Assembly (NCBI GenBank): GCA_020161535.1
Contig: JAIUNW010000001.1
Span: forward strand, 372,001-436,000
Reading direction: 5' to 3'
DNA length: 64,000 nucleotides
From: Bacteroidota bacterium
Lineage (GTDB): Bacteria; Bacteroidota; Bacteroidia; Chitinophagales; Chitinophagaceae
Both the position numbers and the translations under genes were made by a program. The notes beneath the pieces are model-generated. The model made no database searches and was not told the origin of the DNA. It was given only the letters and a program-made list of their open reading frames with translations. This document shows positions 6,848 through 14,099 of this stretch, piece by piece. Each line of letters opens with the position of its first letter. Positions within the stretch are counted from its first letter, which is position 1.

Positions 6848-7810
6848 ATGGGAACAGATTTGGACTTGGCGGCAGAAAAACTGGCAGCGGGCGAGCTGGT
6901 AGCGATACCCACTGAAACGGTCTACGGCCTCGCCGCCAATGGGCTGGATCCGCTGGCAGTGGCGAAGATTTATGCCGTGAAGAACCGCCCGCAGTTCAAC
7001 CCCCTGATCTTGCATTTTGCCAACCTGGCGCAGATCGAAAAACTCGGGCTTCATTTTCCGCCGAAGGCGTTGGCCCTGGCCCGGGTTTTCAGTCCCGGCC
7101 CCCTCACCTACGTGATCCCGGCCAACGAAAATATTCCTGACATCGTCACGGCCGGCACGGGTGCCGTTGCTGTGCGCATTCCCAACCACGCGCTGACCCT
7201 GCAATTGCTCGAACGCCTGCCCTTTCCGCTGGCTGCACCCAGTGCCAATATATCGGGTTCGGTGAGCCCAACGTCTGCGCAGCACGTGGAAGCACAACTC
7301 AAAGACAAGATCGCCTATATTCTTGATGGTGGCCCCAGCGAAGTGGGACTGGAATCAACGATTCTGAGTTTCCTGCACAACGAACCGCAATTGTTGCGTT
7401 ACGGTGGCATCAGCATCGAACAGATAGAAAGCGTTATTGGTGAGGTGAAAAAGCCTGACGGCGGATTTGTTGACAACCCGGTAGCACCCGGACAACTGGC
7501 GCGGCATTATGCCACCCGGCACCCCCTCGAACTGGGCGATGCCGCCGCCTTGATTTCGGCTGCCCATAACCGTGACCCCATCCCCCGCATTGCCAGTATT
7601 TCTTTGAATCGATCTTTCGATGCGCTGCCGTCGGCTTACCAGTTTCAGTTATCGCCCGAAGGCAAACTGGACGAAGCTGCGAGTCGACTGTTCGCAGCCA
7701 TGCGGCAGGCCGATGACATGGACATCGATCTCATCATCGCCGATCGTTTTCCCGACGAGGGACTCGGCATTGCCATCAACGACCGGCTAAGTCGCGCCGC
7801 TACCTTATAA
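6848..7810 (+). CDS. L-threonylcarbamoyladenylate synthase (Sua5/YrdC)
   Basis: It makes threonylcarbamoyl-AMP from threonine, bicarbonate and ATP for the t6A modification of tRNAs reading ANN codons. At 320 residues it is the long Sua5 form. The YrdC domain (about 8-190) has PTETVYGLAANG, KNRPQFNPLILH, the SPGPLTYV stretch, RIPNH and PLAAPSANISGSVSPT. A C-terminal Sua5 domain (about 200-318) begins after GGISIEQIESVIG and includes PVAPGQLARHYATR. I chose the ATG at 6848 rather than the upstream open frame because it follows a perfect -7 box by 4 bases and the conserved domain starts there. It diverges from the his leader. Confidence 0.93.
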   Translation: MGTDLDLAAEKLAAGELVAIPTETVYGLAANGLDPLAVAKIYAVKNRPQFNPLILHFANLAQIEKLGLHFPPKALALARVFSPGPLTYVIPANENIPDIVTAGTGAVAVRIPNHALTLQLLERLPFPLAAPSANISGSVSPTSAQHVEAQLKDKIAYILDGGPSEVGLESTILSFLHNEPQLLRYGGISIEQIESVIGEVKKPDGGFVDNPVAPGQLARHYATRHPLELGDAAALISAAHNRDPIPRIASISLNRSFDALPSAYQFQLSPEGKLDEAASRLFAAMRQADDMDIDLIIADRFPDEGLGIAINDRLSRAATL

Positions 7811-7813
7811 AAC

Positions 7814-8224
7814 ATGAAAAAAATCTATACCATCCTGCTTCTTTTCGTCGCTGCCAAAACCCAGGCACAGTCACTCGCGTACGACAGCCTGGCCTTTCAT
7901 CTCTACACCGACAGCCTGAAAAGAAATACCCACAACTATATCAATGTAGACGGGCGGCTAAAATCGGGTGGTTGGTTGCCGCTAACCGATAAACAAGTGC
8001 AGTTTCGTTGTGCCCAAGGTGTCTTCGACGGCAACTCACTGATGATCGATTCGACCTTTAAGGGAAATGCAGTGCAGGTAACGGTTACCGACAAACGAAA
8101 CCCGGCGCTTACCCAAACCAGGACCATCTACATAAAACAGGCGCCCGATACCGAGCGCCTGAAAACGATGGAAGAAGTTATGCAAAACAGCGGTGGTTCC
8201 TCACCCCGCCGCCGGAGATCTTGA
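7814..8224 (+). CDS. Small secreted protein of unknown function
   Basis: I do not recognise the family. The 136-residue product begins with a clear signal peptide (MKKIYTILLLFVAAKTQAQ, cleavage expected after AQA or AQ), so it should be exported to the periplasm or outer membrane. The mature part is short, rich in Thr, Asp and Lys, has predicted strand-forming stretches such as NAVQVTVTDKRN, and ends in a basic PRRRRS tail. It starts 3 bases after the threonylcarbamoyl-AMP synthase gene and is probably co-transcribed with it. It ends immediately next to the convergent transaldolase gene. It resembles the small beta-sandwich exported proteins common in Bacteroidota, but no function can be assigned. 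Confidence 0.75.
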   Translation: MKKIYTILLLFVAAKTQAQSLAYDSLAFHLYTDSLKRNTHNYINVDGRLKSGGWLPLTDKQVQFRCAQGVFDGNSLMIDSTFKGNAVQVTVTDKRNPALTQTRTIYIKQAPDTERLKTMEEVMQNSGGSSPRRRRS

Positions 8225-8875
8225 TTACATTTTTTTCGCGTCCTCCAGAAATTTCGCCAAGCCGATATCGGTCAGCGGGTGTTTCAGCAAACCAAGAATG
8301 GAGTCGAGCGGACTAGTACAAACATCTGCACCGAGTTCAGCACATTTGATGATATGGTTAACATTGCGAATGGAGGCAGCCAGAATTTCTGTCTTAAAAC
8401 TCTGCACGGCATAGATGGTAGCGATCTGCGCAATCAAATCGGTGCCTTCCCAACCACTGTCATCAATGCGACCAATAAAAGGAGAAACATATTTAGCACC
8501 GGCTTTTGCCGCGAGTATGGCCTGTCCGGCAGAAAACACCAGTGTACAGTTGGTTTTGATACCATTATCCGTAAACCATTTAATCGCTTTCACCCCGTCT
8601 TTGATCATCGGCACTTTTACCACGATGTTCGGGTGGATGGCAGCGAGTTTTTTTCCTTCTTCCACCATCGAAGCGAAATCGGTCGACAACACTTCGGCAC
8701 TGATATCACCATCCACGAGCTCGCAGATGGCCTTATAATGGTTGATAATATTTTGTTCGCCCTTGATGCCCTCTTTGGCCATCAACGATGGATTGGTGGT
8801 AACACCATCCAGGATACCTAATTCATTGGCTTCTTTGATCTGGGCCAGGTTAGCCGTATCAATAAAAAATTTCAT
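8225..8875 (-). CDS. Transaldolase / fructose-6-phosphate aldolase family
   Basis: This 216-residue class I aldolase belongs to the small TalC/FSA subfamily. It either transfers dihydroxyacetone units between sugar phosphates in the pentose phosphate pathway or cleaves fructose 6-phosphate. It begins [20 protein letters not shown] and then [15 protein letters not shown]. The Schiff-base lysine is in the [15 protein letters not shown] segment, followed by [31 protein letters not shown]. Sequence alone does not separate transaldolase from aldolase; in Bacteroidota this short form is usually taken as transaldolase. A TATCTTTG -7 box lies at 8899-8906, giving a short leader. Confidence 0.92.
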   Translation of the reverse strand: MKFFIDTANLAQIKEANELGILDGVTTNPSLMAKEGIKGEQNIINHYKAICELVDGDISAEVLSTDFASMVEEGKKLAAIHPNIVVKVPMIKDGVKAIKWFTDNGIKTNCTLVFSAGQAILAAKAGAKYVSPFIGRIDDSGWEGTDLIAQIATIYAVQSFKTEILAASIRNVNHIIKCAELGADVCTSPLDSILGLLKHPLTDIGLAKFLEDAKKM

Positions 8876-8898
8876 GTGTAAGTTTTTTTGAACGGCTA

Positions 8899-8906
8899 CA
8901 AAGATA
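8899..8906 (-). promoter_or_regulatory. -7 box of the transaldolase gene
   Basis: TATCTTTG on the minus strand is an exact TAnnTTTG match, 23 bases before the ATG. The -33 region, overlapping the SRP RNA terminator U-tract, has no clear TTTG. Confidence 0.6.
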
Positions 8907-8933
8907 GGAACTAAAGAGAAGGGAATAAAAAAT

Positions 8934-9028
8934 GGCAGGCTTATTACATCGCACCGCTACAACCGCCTACCCTTGCTACCTTCCGGTCCTGGGGGAGTTC
9001 AGCAGGAGCTGGTCGTGTAAGACCTGCC
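8934..9028 (-). ncRNA. ffs: Signal recognition particle RNA, small bacterial type
   Basis: On the minus strand the sequence has the universal SRP domain IV: AGGACCGGAAGGTAGCA, with the GGAA tetraloop and the flanking asymmetric loop that binds Ffh. The ends pair as GGCAGG with CCTGCC to form the closing helix, giving an RNA of about 95 bases like the 4.5S type, without an Alu domain. A run of T residues directly after the closing helix (8927-8932) provides termination. It works with Ffh and FtsY in co-translational membrane targeting. The 5' end is placed from the promoter spacing and could move by a few bases. Confidence 0.93.
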
Positions 9029-9032
9029 GGCG

Positions 9033-9064
9033 CAAAGATAAGGGACCAAGCGGCTCAGAACAAA
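9033..9064 (-). promoter_or_regulatory. SRP RNA promoter, near-ideal Bacteroidota type
   Basis: TATCTTTG at 9033-9040 and TTTG at 9061-9064, with a 20-base spacer, match both consensus elements exactly. The predicted start agrees with the 5' end of the SRP closing helix, so this site calibrates promoter spacing for the rest of the window. Confidence 0.85.
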
Positions 9065-9094
9065 TTATTGTCCATTCTGCACCCGCAATTGTTG

Positions 9095-10354
9095 TTAATT
9101 CTGTACGCCCGATCGAATGATACTGATGGCGATCAGTTCATCGGCTCTGCCACCGAGTGGTCGATAATACACCAAAATCAAATAGGTGTTCGCCGTCTCC
9201 CAATAGTTGCCTTCCGTTTGATCGAGCGAGAAAGAACCATCGGGATTTTTCAGCGCATACATATAATCGTAGTAGCCCTGCTTCAACCAAATCGATGTCT
9301 CATACATTCCGGTCGACGGGTTGAATTCCATTTTTGCAGCCGGTTCTTGTGCATAGTTGCTGAGCTCACCAAACAGGTACACATCACTGTTGAATTGCAA
9401 ACCACCCGGTGCCCGGAAACTAAAATACACCGAAGCATAATCGCCTTGCCAGTAAGGATTTACCCCATCGAGGGTTTCGTTGTAGTAGCGACCGCCACGA
9501 TCTACATAATACACATAGCGACGGGTAGCCCGTTCTATATCGGGCTTCACAAAAATATTGGTACCGGTATTGCTGTACTGCGCACTGTCCACCCGATCGC
9601 TTTGCAACCGGAAACTACGCAGGTCGAGCCAACGCCAGTTCTTACCCGCCGGAAAAACCACGTCCATATCATTGCTGTACTCCAACTGGTTTTGCCGAAT
9701 AAAAGTGGGTCGCATGCCGAATTTCTTATTGTCCCAGCGATAATTCTGCAACACCGCCACCGTTACCTGTTGCGGCACATTTACCACATTCAAACCTTTC
9801 AGGTCTACCGTGAATACCAGCTTCTGGTGCGTTTGCGATAATTGCGGATTAAACGGCTGCAACAGACGCGCGCTGATCCCGGCCTGCTCCTGCACCACCA
9901 GCACCCGTCGGGTGAAGGCCAGGTTTTCAGGATCGCCGTTCAAAAAAACTTTCAGCAGGTAATTGCCAGAACGCGAAGGCATACTACCGCGATCGGGCAG
10001 CGATTGCTGGTAATGCGTATAACGGGTAAGCGCCAACGAAGAGTTGCGATAGGTAAGAATACGGCTCTGCGAAAAGCCTTGAATATAATCCACCGGATTT
10101 AGCATGGCTGGCGTCCAATCGGCATTGCACAATTGCCAGGTATAGTAATAAGCCTTCGCGCCGCCTTCCCGATCGTCAAAATGCAATTCCAACTGGTTGA
10201 TTGCACCCAGCGCGATGATGGGGTACGACAATTGGTCGCCGGCCTGGAATAATTTGATATTCTGCAGGTTGTTGTAATACACCATGTCCGGCTCCTGGGC
10301 CGATACCAATAGGCTGCAACAGGCGAGCAGGCAGGTCAGAAGGGCTCTGTTCAT
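9095..10354 (-). CDS. Type IX secretion system plug protein (DUF5103)
   Basis: This 419-residue exported protein belongs to the family that includes the plug seen at the SprA (Sov) translocon of the T9SS. There it is thought to close the periplasmic side of the outer-membrane channel. A signal peptide (MNRALLTCLLACCSLLVSAQ) is followed by QNIKLFQAGDQLSYPIIALG, LELHFDDREGG and YYYTWQLCNADWTPAML, which are characteristic of DUF5103 N-terminal domains. The C-terminal half has a second all-beta domain with YFSFRAPGGLQFNSDVYLFGELSNY. It is divergent from an FtsX-like permease gene and not in a T9SS operon. Family assignment is strong; the exact role follows from the family. Confidence 0.85.
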   Translation of the reverse strand: MNRALLTCLLACCSLLVSAQEPDMVYYNNLQNIKLFQAGDQLSYPIIALGAINQLELHFDDREGGAKAYYYTWQLCNADWTPAMLNPVDYIQGFSQSRILTYRNSSLALTRYTHYQQSLPDRGSMPSRSGNYLLKVFLNGDPENLAFTRRVLVVQEQAGISARLLQPFNPQLSQTHQKLVFTVDLKGLNVVNVPQQVTVAVLQNYRWDNKKFGMRPTFIRQNQLEYSNDMDVVFPAGKNWRWLDLRSFRLQSDRVDSAQYSNTGTNIFVKPDIERATRRYVYYVDRGGRYYNETLDGVNPYWQGDYASVYFSFRAPGGLQFNSDVYLFGELSNYAQEPAAKMEFNPSTGMYETSIWLKQGYYDYMYALKNPDGSFSLDQTEGNYWETANTYLILVYYRPLGGRADELIAISIIRSGVQN

Positions 10355-10369
10355 GTCACAATGCTACAC

Positions 10370-10377
10370 TATATTTG
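10370..10377 (+). promoter_or_regulatory. -7 box deciding the FtsX-like permease start
   Basis: TATATTTG is an exact TAnnTTTG match. It lies downstream of the ATG at 10361, so that ATG would not be transcribed from this promoter. This supports the TTG at 10397. Confidence 0.6.
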
Positions 10378-10396
10378 GCGACTAAAACCATGCCGT

Positions 10397-11629
10397 TTGA
10401 ACCTGCCGCGTTTTATCGCTACCCGGATCGCTTTTAACCGACAAAAATCCTTTTCCCGGTTCATCATCCGGTTGGCTATTGCGGCAACCACCATCAGCGT
10501 AGCGGCCATGATTTTGGCGTTGAGTTTTACGGCCGGGTTTCAGTATACGATTGCCAATAAGATTTTTCAGTTCTGGGGACATATACGCGTTCAACATTTC
10601 GAACCCGATCGGTTGAATGTAAGTGGCGAAACGCCCATCAATCGCAGCGACAGTGTAGAGAACCTGGCGCACCAAATCAAAGGCATTGATAAAATCCAGG
10701 CCTTTGCTACCAAGAATGCCATTCTGAAAACCAGCGAGAGCATTGAAGGCATACTTTTCAAGGGGTATGACAAGAATTTCGATACCAGTCGCCTGACGCC
10801 TTTCTTAAAAGCAGGGCGCTGGATGAATTTTCCCGATAGCGGGTACAGCAATGACATTGTTGTTTCGGCCTATACCGCCAACCAGTTATCATTGAAAGCG
10901 GGCGATGACCTGCTGATTTATTTTATACAGGATGATGGCAGCGCGCCACGCGTACGTAAACTAAAAGTATCAGGCATTTATAAAACCGGTATCGAAGAAT
11001 TTGACAAACTCATCGCTATTGGCGATATACGATTGGTGCAGCGACTCAACGACTGGCCTGCGAATTATATCGGCGGTTACGAAGTGTTTCTGCACGACTA
11101 CAAACAGATCGATTCGTTGAATGAAAAAATCTTTACCGATCTGCCCATGATGTGGAACAGCCGCAGCATCAAAGAAATCAATCCGAATATATTCGATTGG
11201 TTGGGTTTGCAAGATCGCACCATCATCATCACCATCATCATTCTAATCATAGTGGCTGTGCTCAACCTGGTAACCTGTCTCATTATCCTGGTACTCGAGC
11301 GCACGCGGATGGTAGGCGTACTCAAAGCACTGGGCGCTTACAACAAAGACATCCGCAAAATATTTCTTTACCATGGCGCCGTCATCACGCTGGCCGGTAT
11401 TGTACTTGGCAACCTGCTGGCTTTTATCCTGATTGCCATTCAAAAAAAATGGGGGGTGCTGAAGCTACCGGAAGACATGTACTACATCGACAAGGCAGAA
11501 GTGCAGATCATTCCCTGGCATATTCTTGCCGTGAATATCGGCACCTTTATCATTTGCCTGCTGGTGCTGCTTATACCCAGCCTGATCATCAAAAAAGTGC
11601 AACCCGTTAAAGCCATTAGTTTCAGCTAA
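10397..11629 (+). CDS. FtsX-like ABC transporter permease (LolE/MacB type)
   Basis: This is the membrane part of a type VII ABC system. Such proteins move lipoproteins or transmit force to periplasmic partners rather than pumping solutes. The 410-residue product has one TM near the N-terminus (about 20-45), a large periplasmic domain (about 45-275) and three TMs at the end: IIITIIILIIVAVLNLVTCL, the VITLAGIVLGNLLAFILI region and NIGTFIICLLVLLIPSLI. ERTRMVGVLKALGAYNKDIRKIF is the conserved FtsX coupling segment. I chose the TTG at 10397 (product begins MNLPRFIATRIAF) because homologues start this way and a -7 box lies 19 bases upstream. The ATG at 10361 precedes that box. No ATPase gene is adjacent. 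Confidence 0.88.
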   Translation: MNLPRFIATRIAFNRQKSFSRFIIRLAIAATTISVAAMILALSFTAGFQYTIANKIFQFWGHIRVQHFEPDRLNVSGETPINRSDSVENLAHQIKGIDKIQAFATKNAILKTSESIEGILFKGYDKNFDTSRLTPFLKAGRWMNFPDSGYSNDIVVSAYTANQLSLKAGDDLLIYFIQDDGSAPRVRKLKVSGIYKTGIEEFDKLIAIGDIRLVQRLNDWPANYIGGYEVFLHDYKQIDSLNEKIFTDLPMMWNSRSIKEINPNIFDWLGLQDRTIIITIIILIIVAVLNLVTCLIILVLERTRMVGVLKALGAYNKDIRKIFLYHGAVITLAGIVLGNLLAFILIAIQKKWGVLKLPEDMYYIDKAEVQIIPWHILAVNIGTFIICLLVLLIPSLIIKKVQPVKAISFS

Positions 11630-11714
11630 GCGGTGGATTGCCCTCTGAACCGGTCAAAATCTCGCTAGCCTGCCTGCGCCAAATAATGCATATTTGGTAA
11701 CAACCAACACCAAT

Positions 11715-13340
11715 ATGCAGACCAAAACCAACCACCTGAAAAAGGCAACTTTGCTGCTACCGCTGCTGCTGCTGTTTGCCGGCATTTTCGGCCAGTCAAA
11801 AAAATCAAGCACCCAAGTAGAAGCCTGGAAAAAACAAGTACTTGCCTCCGTTGCGGGCAAAGAAAAAGCCATTCAGGAAATGGTCGATATGGTATTCAGT
11901 TTTGGCGAGCTCGGTTTTCAGGAAGTGGAGACATCCAAATACCTGACGGGTGTGCTGGCCAACAATGGTTTTACGGTTGAAAAAGGCATATCGGGTATTC
12001 CCACGGCCTGGATGGCGCGCTGGGGCAGCGGACATCCGATCATTGCCCTCGGCAGCGATATCGACTGCATTCCCAAAGCTTCACAGAAACCTGGCGTGGC
12101 CTACAAAGATCCCATTGTGGAGGGCGCGCCCGGGCATGGCGAAGGGCATAACTCGGGGCAGTCGGTGATCATCTTTGCCGCCATCGCCATGAAAGAATTG
12201 ATGGAGAAAAACAATATACCCGGCACCCTGGTCATTTGGCCGGGCGTGGCCGAAGAACTGCTGGGTAGCAAGGCCTGGTATATCAGAGATGGTTATTTTA
12301 AAGAGGTGGATGCCTGCATTTTTACCCATGTGGCCGGCAGTTTCGGCACGGGCTGGGGCGACCCTGGTTACAATGCCCTGGTATCTGTGCAATACCATTT
12401 TGATGGTGAAGCGGCCCATGGCGCCGGTGCGCCCTGGCGGGGCAAGAGTGCCCTCGATGCCGTTGAGCTGATGGATATTGGCTGGAATTTCAAACGTGAA
12501 CACCTGAAGCCCACCCAACGCTCGCACTATGTGATCACCGATGGCGGCGACCAGCCCAATGTAGTGCCCTCGAAAGCATCGGTTTGGTACTATTTCCGCG
12601 AACGCAATTACAAAGACACGAAAGCCATGTATGATGCCGGCAACGATATGGCGGCTGGTGCTGCCCTGATGACCGGTACCAAAACCAGGCACGAAATAGT
12701 CGGCGCCGCTTACGCCGGCAATTTCAACAAACCCCTGGCCGAGGCAATGCAAAAAAATATTTCTCGGGTAGGCATGCCCGTTTGGTCGGTAGCCGATCAG
12801 CAATTGGCGCATGCTGTTCAAAAGTTGGTGGATGCACCGAAAGTGGAATACGATGGCGATAGCATCAATGGCTTGAAAACAAAAGTGGATACCCTCGCGG
12901 GACCAGTGAAATTCTCCTGGGGCGCGGGCTCAGACGATATTGGCGATATTTCCTGGAATGTACCCACCATCGTCTTAGGGTATCCCGCCAATATTCCGGG
13001 CACAAAAGGACACCATTGGGCCAATGCCATCGCGATGGCGACCCCCATCGCCCACAAAGGCTGTTTGGCCGGCGCCAAAGCAACGGCCTTGACCTTGGTG
13101 GATTTGTTCACGCAACCCACCCTACTCGCGAATGCTAAAAACTACTTTACAGACGTTACGTTGAAAGATGAAAAATACCTGCCTTTCCTTTCGACAGAAG
13201 ACCCCGCACCCATTCACCTGAATGAACAAACCATGGGCAAGTTCAGGGAGGAGATGAAGAAATATTATTACGACCCATCCAAATACAAAACCTATTTGGA
13301 ACAGCTCGGCGTCGTTTACCCAACACTCGAAAAAAAATAA
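11715..13340 (+). CDS. Secreted M20-family amidohydrolase (AbgB-like)
   Basis: This 541-residue metal-dependent amidohydrolase is of the M20D group, which includes p-aminobenzoyl-glutamate hydrolase subunit B and aminoacylases. A hydrophobic signal peptide (LLLPLLLLFAGIFGQ) predicts export. Motifs are ALGSDIDCIPKASQKPG, GEGHNSGQSV (metal-site His region), GVAEELLGSK with the catalytic Glu pair, and the dimerisation-domain HGAGAPWRGKSALDAVELM. Near the end GHHWANAIAMATPIAHKG supplies another metal-site His. The ATG at 11715 was taken rather than a TTG 21 bases upstream, because that TTG lies inside a CATATTTG -7-like box. AbgB is the nearest recognisable relative; the real substrate is unknown. 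Confidence 0.88.
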   Translation: MQTKTNHLKKATLLLPLLLLFAGIFGQSKKSSTQVEAWKKQVLASVAGKEKAIQEMVDMVFSFGELGFQEVETSKYLTGVLANNGFTVEKGISGIPTAWMARWGSGHPIIALGSDIDCIPKASQKPGVAYKDPIVEGAPGHGEGHNSGQSVIIFAAIAMKELMEKNNIPGTLVIWPGVAEELLGSKAWYIRDGYFKEVDACIFTHVAGSFGTGWGDPGYNALVSVQYHFDGEAAHGAGAPWRGKSALDAVELMDIGWNFKREHLKPTQRSHYVITDGGDQPNVVPSKASVWYYFRERNYKDTKAMYDAGNDMAAGAALMTGTKTRHEIVGAAYAGNFNKPLAEAMQKNISRVGMPVWSVADQQLAHAVQKLVDAPKVEYDGDSINGLKTKVDTLAGPVKFSWGAGSDDIGDISWNVPTIVLGYPANIPGTKGHHWANAIAMATPIAHKGCLAGAKATALTLVDLFTQPTLLANAKNYFTDVTLKDEKYLPFLSTEDPAPIHLNEQTMGKFREEMKKYYYDPSKYKTYLEQLGVVYPTLEKK

Positions 13341-14066
13341 TCAGGCAGTCACCAGGTGCGAGAGCAATATACCGGTTGCCACCGCGGCATTCAATGATTC
13401 TGCTTCACCAACGCGGGGAATGGTAACACTGTCGGTTAATAGCGACAACACCGGTGGCCGGATGCCTTTTGATTCGTTGCCGATAACGAGGGCCGCGGGC
13501 AGTTGAACATGTACGGTTGCCAAAGGTTTACCGCCCAAAACAGCACCCACAACCGACAACCCTTGTAGGGATTTGATATAATCAACGAGATCGGCATAAA
13601 CCACCGACACACGTGCAATACTTGCCATGGTACTCTGCACCACTTTCGGCGCATATACATCGGCGGTGTCCAGGCTACAAACAATTTTGCGCACGCCAAA
13701 CCAGTCGGCAATACGAACAATCGTGCCCAGGTTGCCGGGGTCCTGGATGCCATCCAGTATCAATTGCCAATTACTGCTTGTCGCCAGCGGCGCTGGTTGG
13801 GCAAAAATACCCAGTACCTGGTGGGGGGTAGATAAAAAAGAGATTTTTTGCAGTTCATCTTCCGTTACTTCCTGCACCGGAACCAACTTCACGGTTGATT
13901 TTGCCAGCCATGCTGCCGTAGCATACAACTGCACCGGGCGCATATGCGCGATTGACAAAAGTTCCTCCACCAGCTTCGGACCTTCCGCAACAAATTGTTT
14001 TTCACTGTCTCTTAGTTTTTTCTGGCTTAAACTTTGGATATATTTGACCTGTTTTTTCGTAATCAT
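13341..14066 (-). CDS. TrmH-family RNA 2'-O-methyltransferase (SpoU)
   Basis: It is predicted to methylate a ribose 2'-OH in rRNA or tRNA using S-adenosylmethionine through a knotted SPOUT fold. The 241-residue product has an N-terminal substrate-binding domain (ITKKQVKYIQSLSQKKLRD, AEGPKLVEELL). The SPOUT domain follows with motif 1 LDGIQDPGNLGTIVRIADWFG, motif 2 LVIGNESKGI and motif 3 TIPRVGEAESLNAAVATGILL. The ATG at 14066 is preferred because homologues start with M(I/L)TKKQxKYIQSL; an ATG three codons upstream is possible. The gene ends directly against the convergent M20 gene and diverges from tamL. The exact target base cannot be told. Confidence 0.92.
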   Translation of the reverse strand: MITKKQVKYIQSLSQKKLRDSEKQFVAEGPKLVEELLSIAHMRPVQLYATAAWLAKSTVKLVPVQEVTEDELQKISFLSTPHQVLGIFAQPAPLATSSNWQLILDGIQDPGNLGTIVRIADWFGVRKIVCSLDTADVYAPKVVQSTMASIARVSVVYADLVDYIKSLQGLSVVGAVLGGKPLATVHVQLPAALVIGNESKGIRPPVLSLLTDSVTIPRVGEAESLNAAVATGILLSHLVTA

Positions 14067-14099
14067 CACTTGCATTTTTTGCTGCGACCCAATCTCATA

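Noticed and set aside
6743..7297. Long upstream extension of the hisL frame on the minus strand
   Set aside because: It is antisense to the threonylcarbamoyl-AMP synthase gene and lies upstream of the hisL promoter. Only the last 15 codons are the leader peptide.
9068..9841. 257-residue plus-strand open frame
   Set aside because: Antisense to the T9SS plug gene and overlapping the SRP promoter; no domain.
10361..10396. ATG at 10361 as start of the FtsX-like permease
   Set aside because: It lies upstream of an exact -7 box and would add 12 residues not seen at the start of homologues; the TTG at 10397 fits better.
11152..11610. Plus-strand open frame with a run of eight His codons (RSHHHHHHHHSN)
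   Set aside because: It looks like a His leader, but it is an out-of-frame reading of repeated atc triplets that encode the Ile-rich TM segment of the FtsX-like permease. No terminator or his gene follows.
12081..12821. 246-residue minus-strand open frame
   Set aside because: Antisense to the M20 amidohydrolase gene, with atypical composition.
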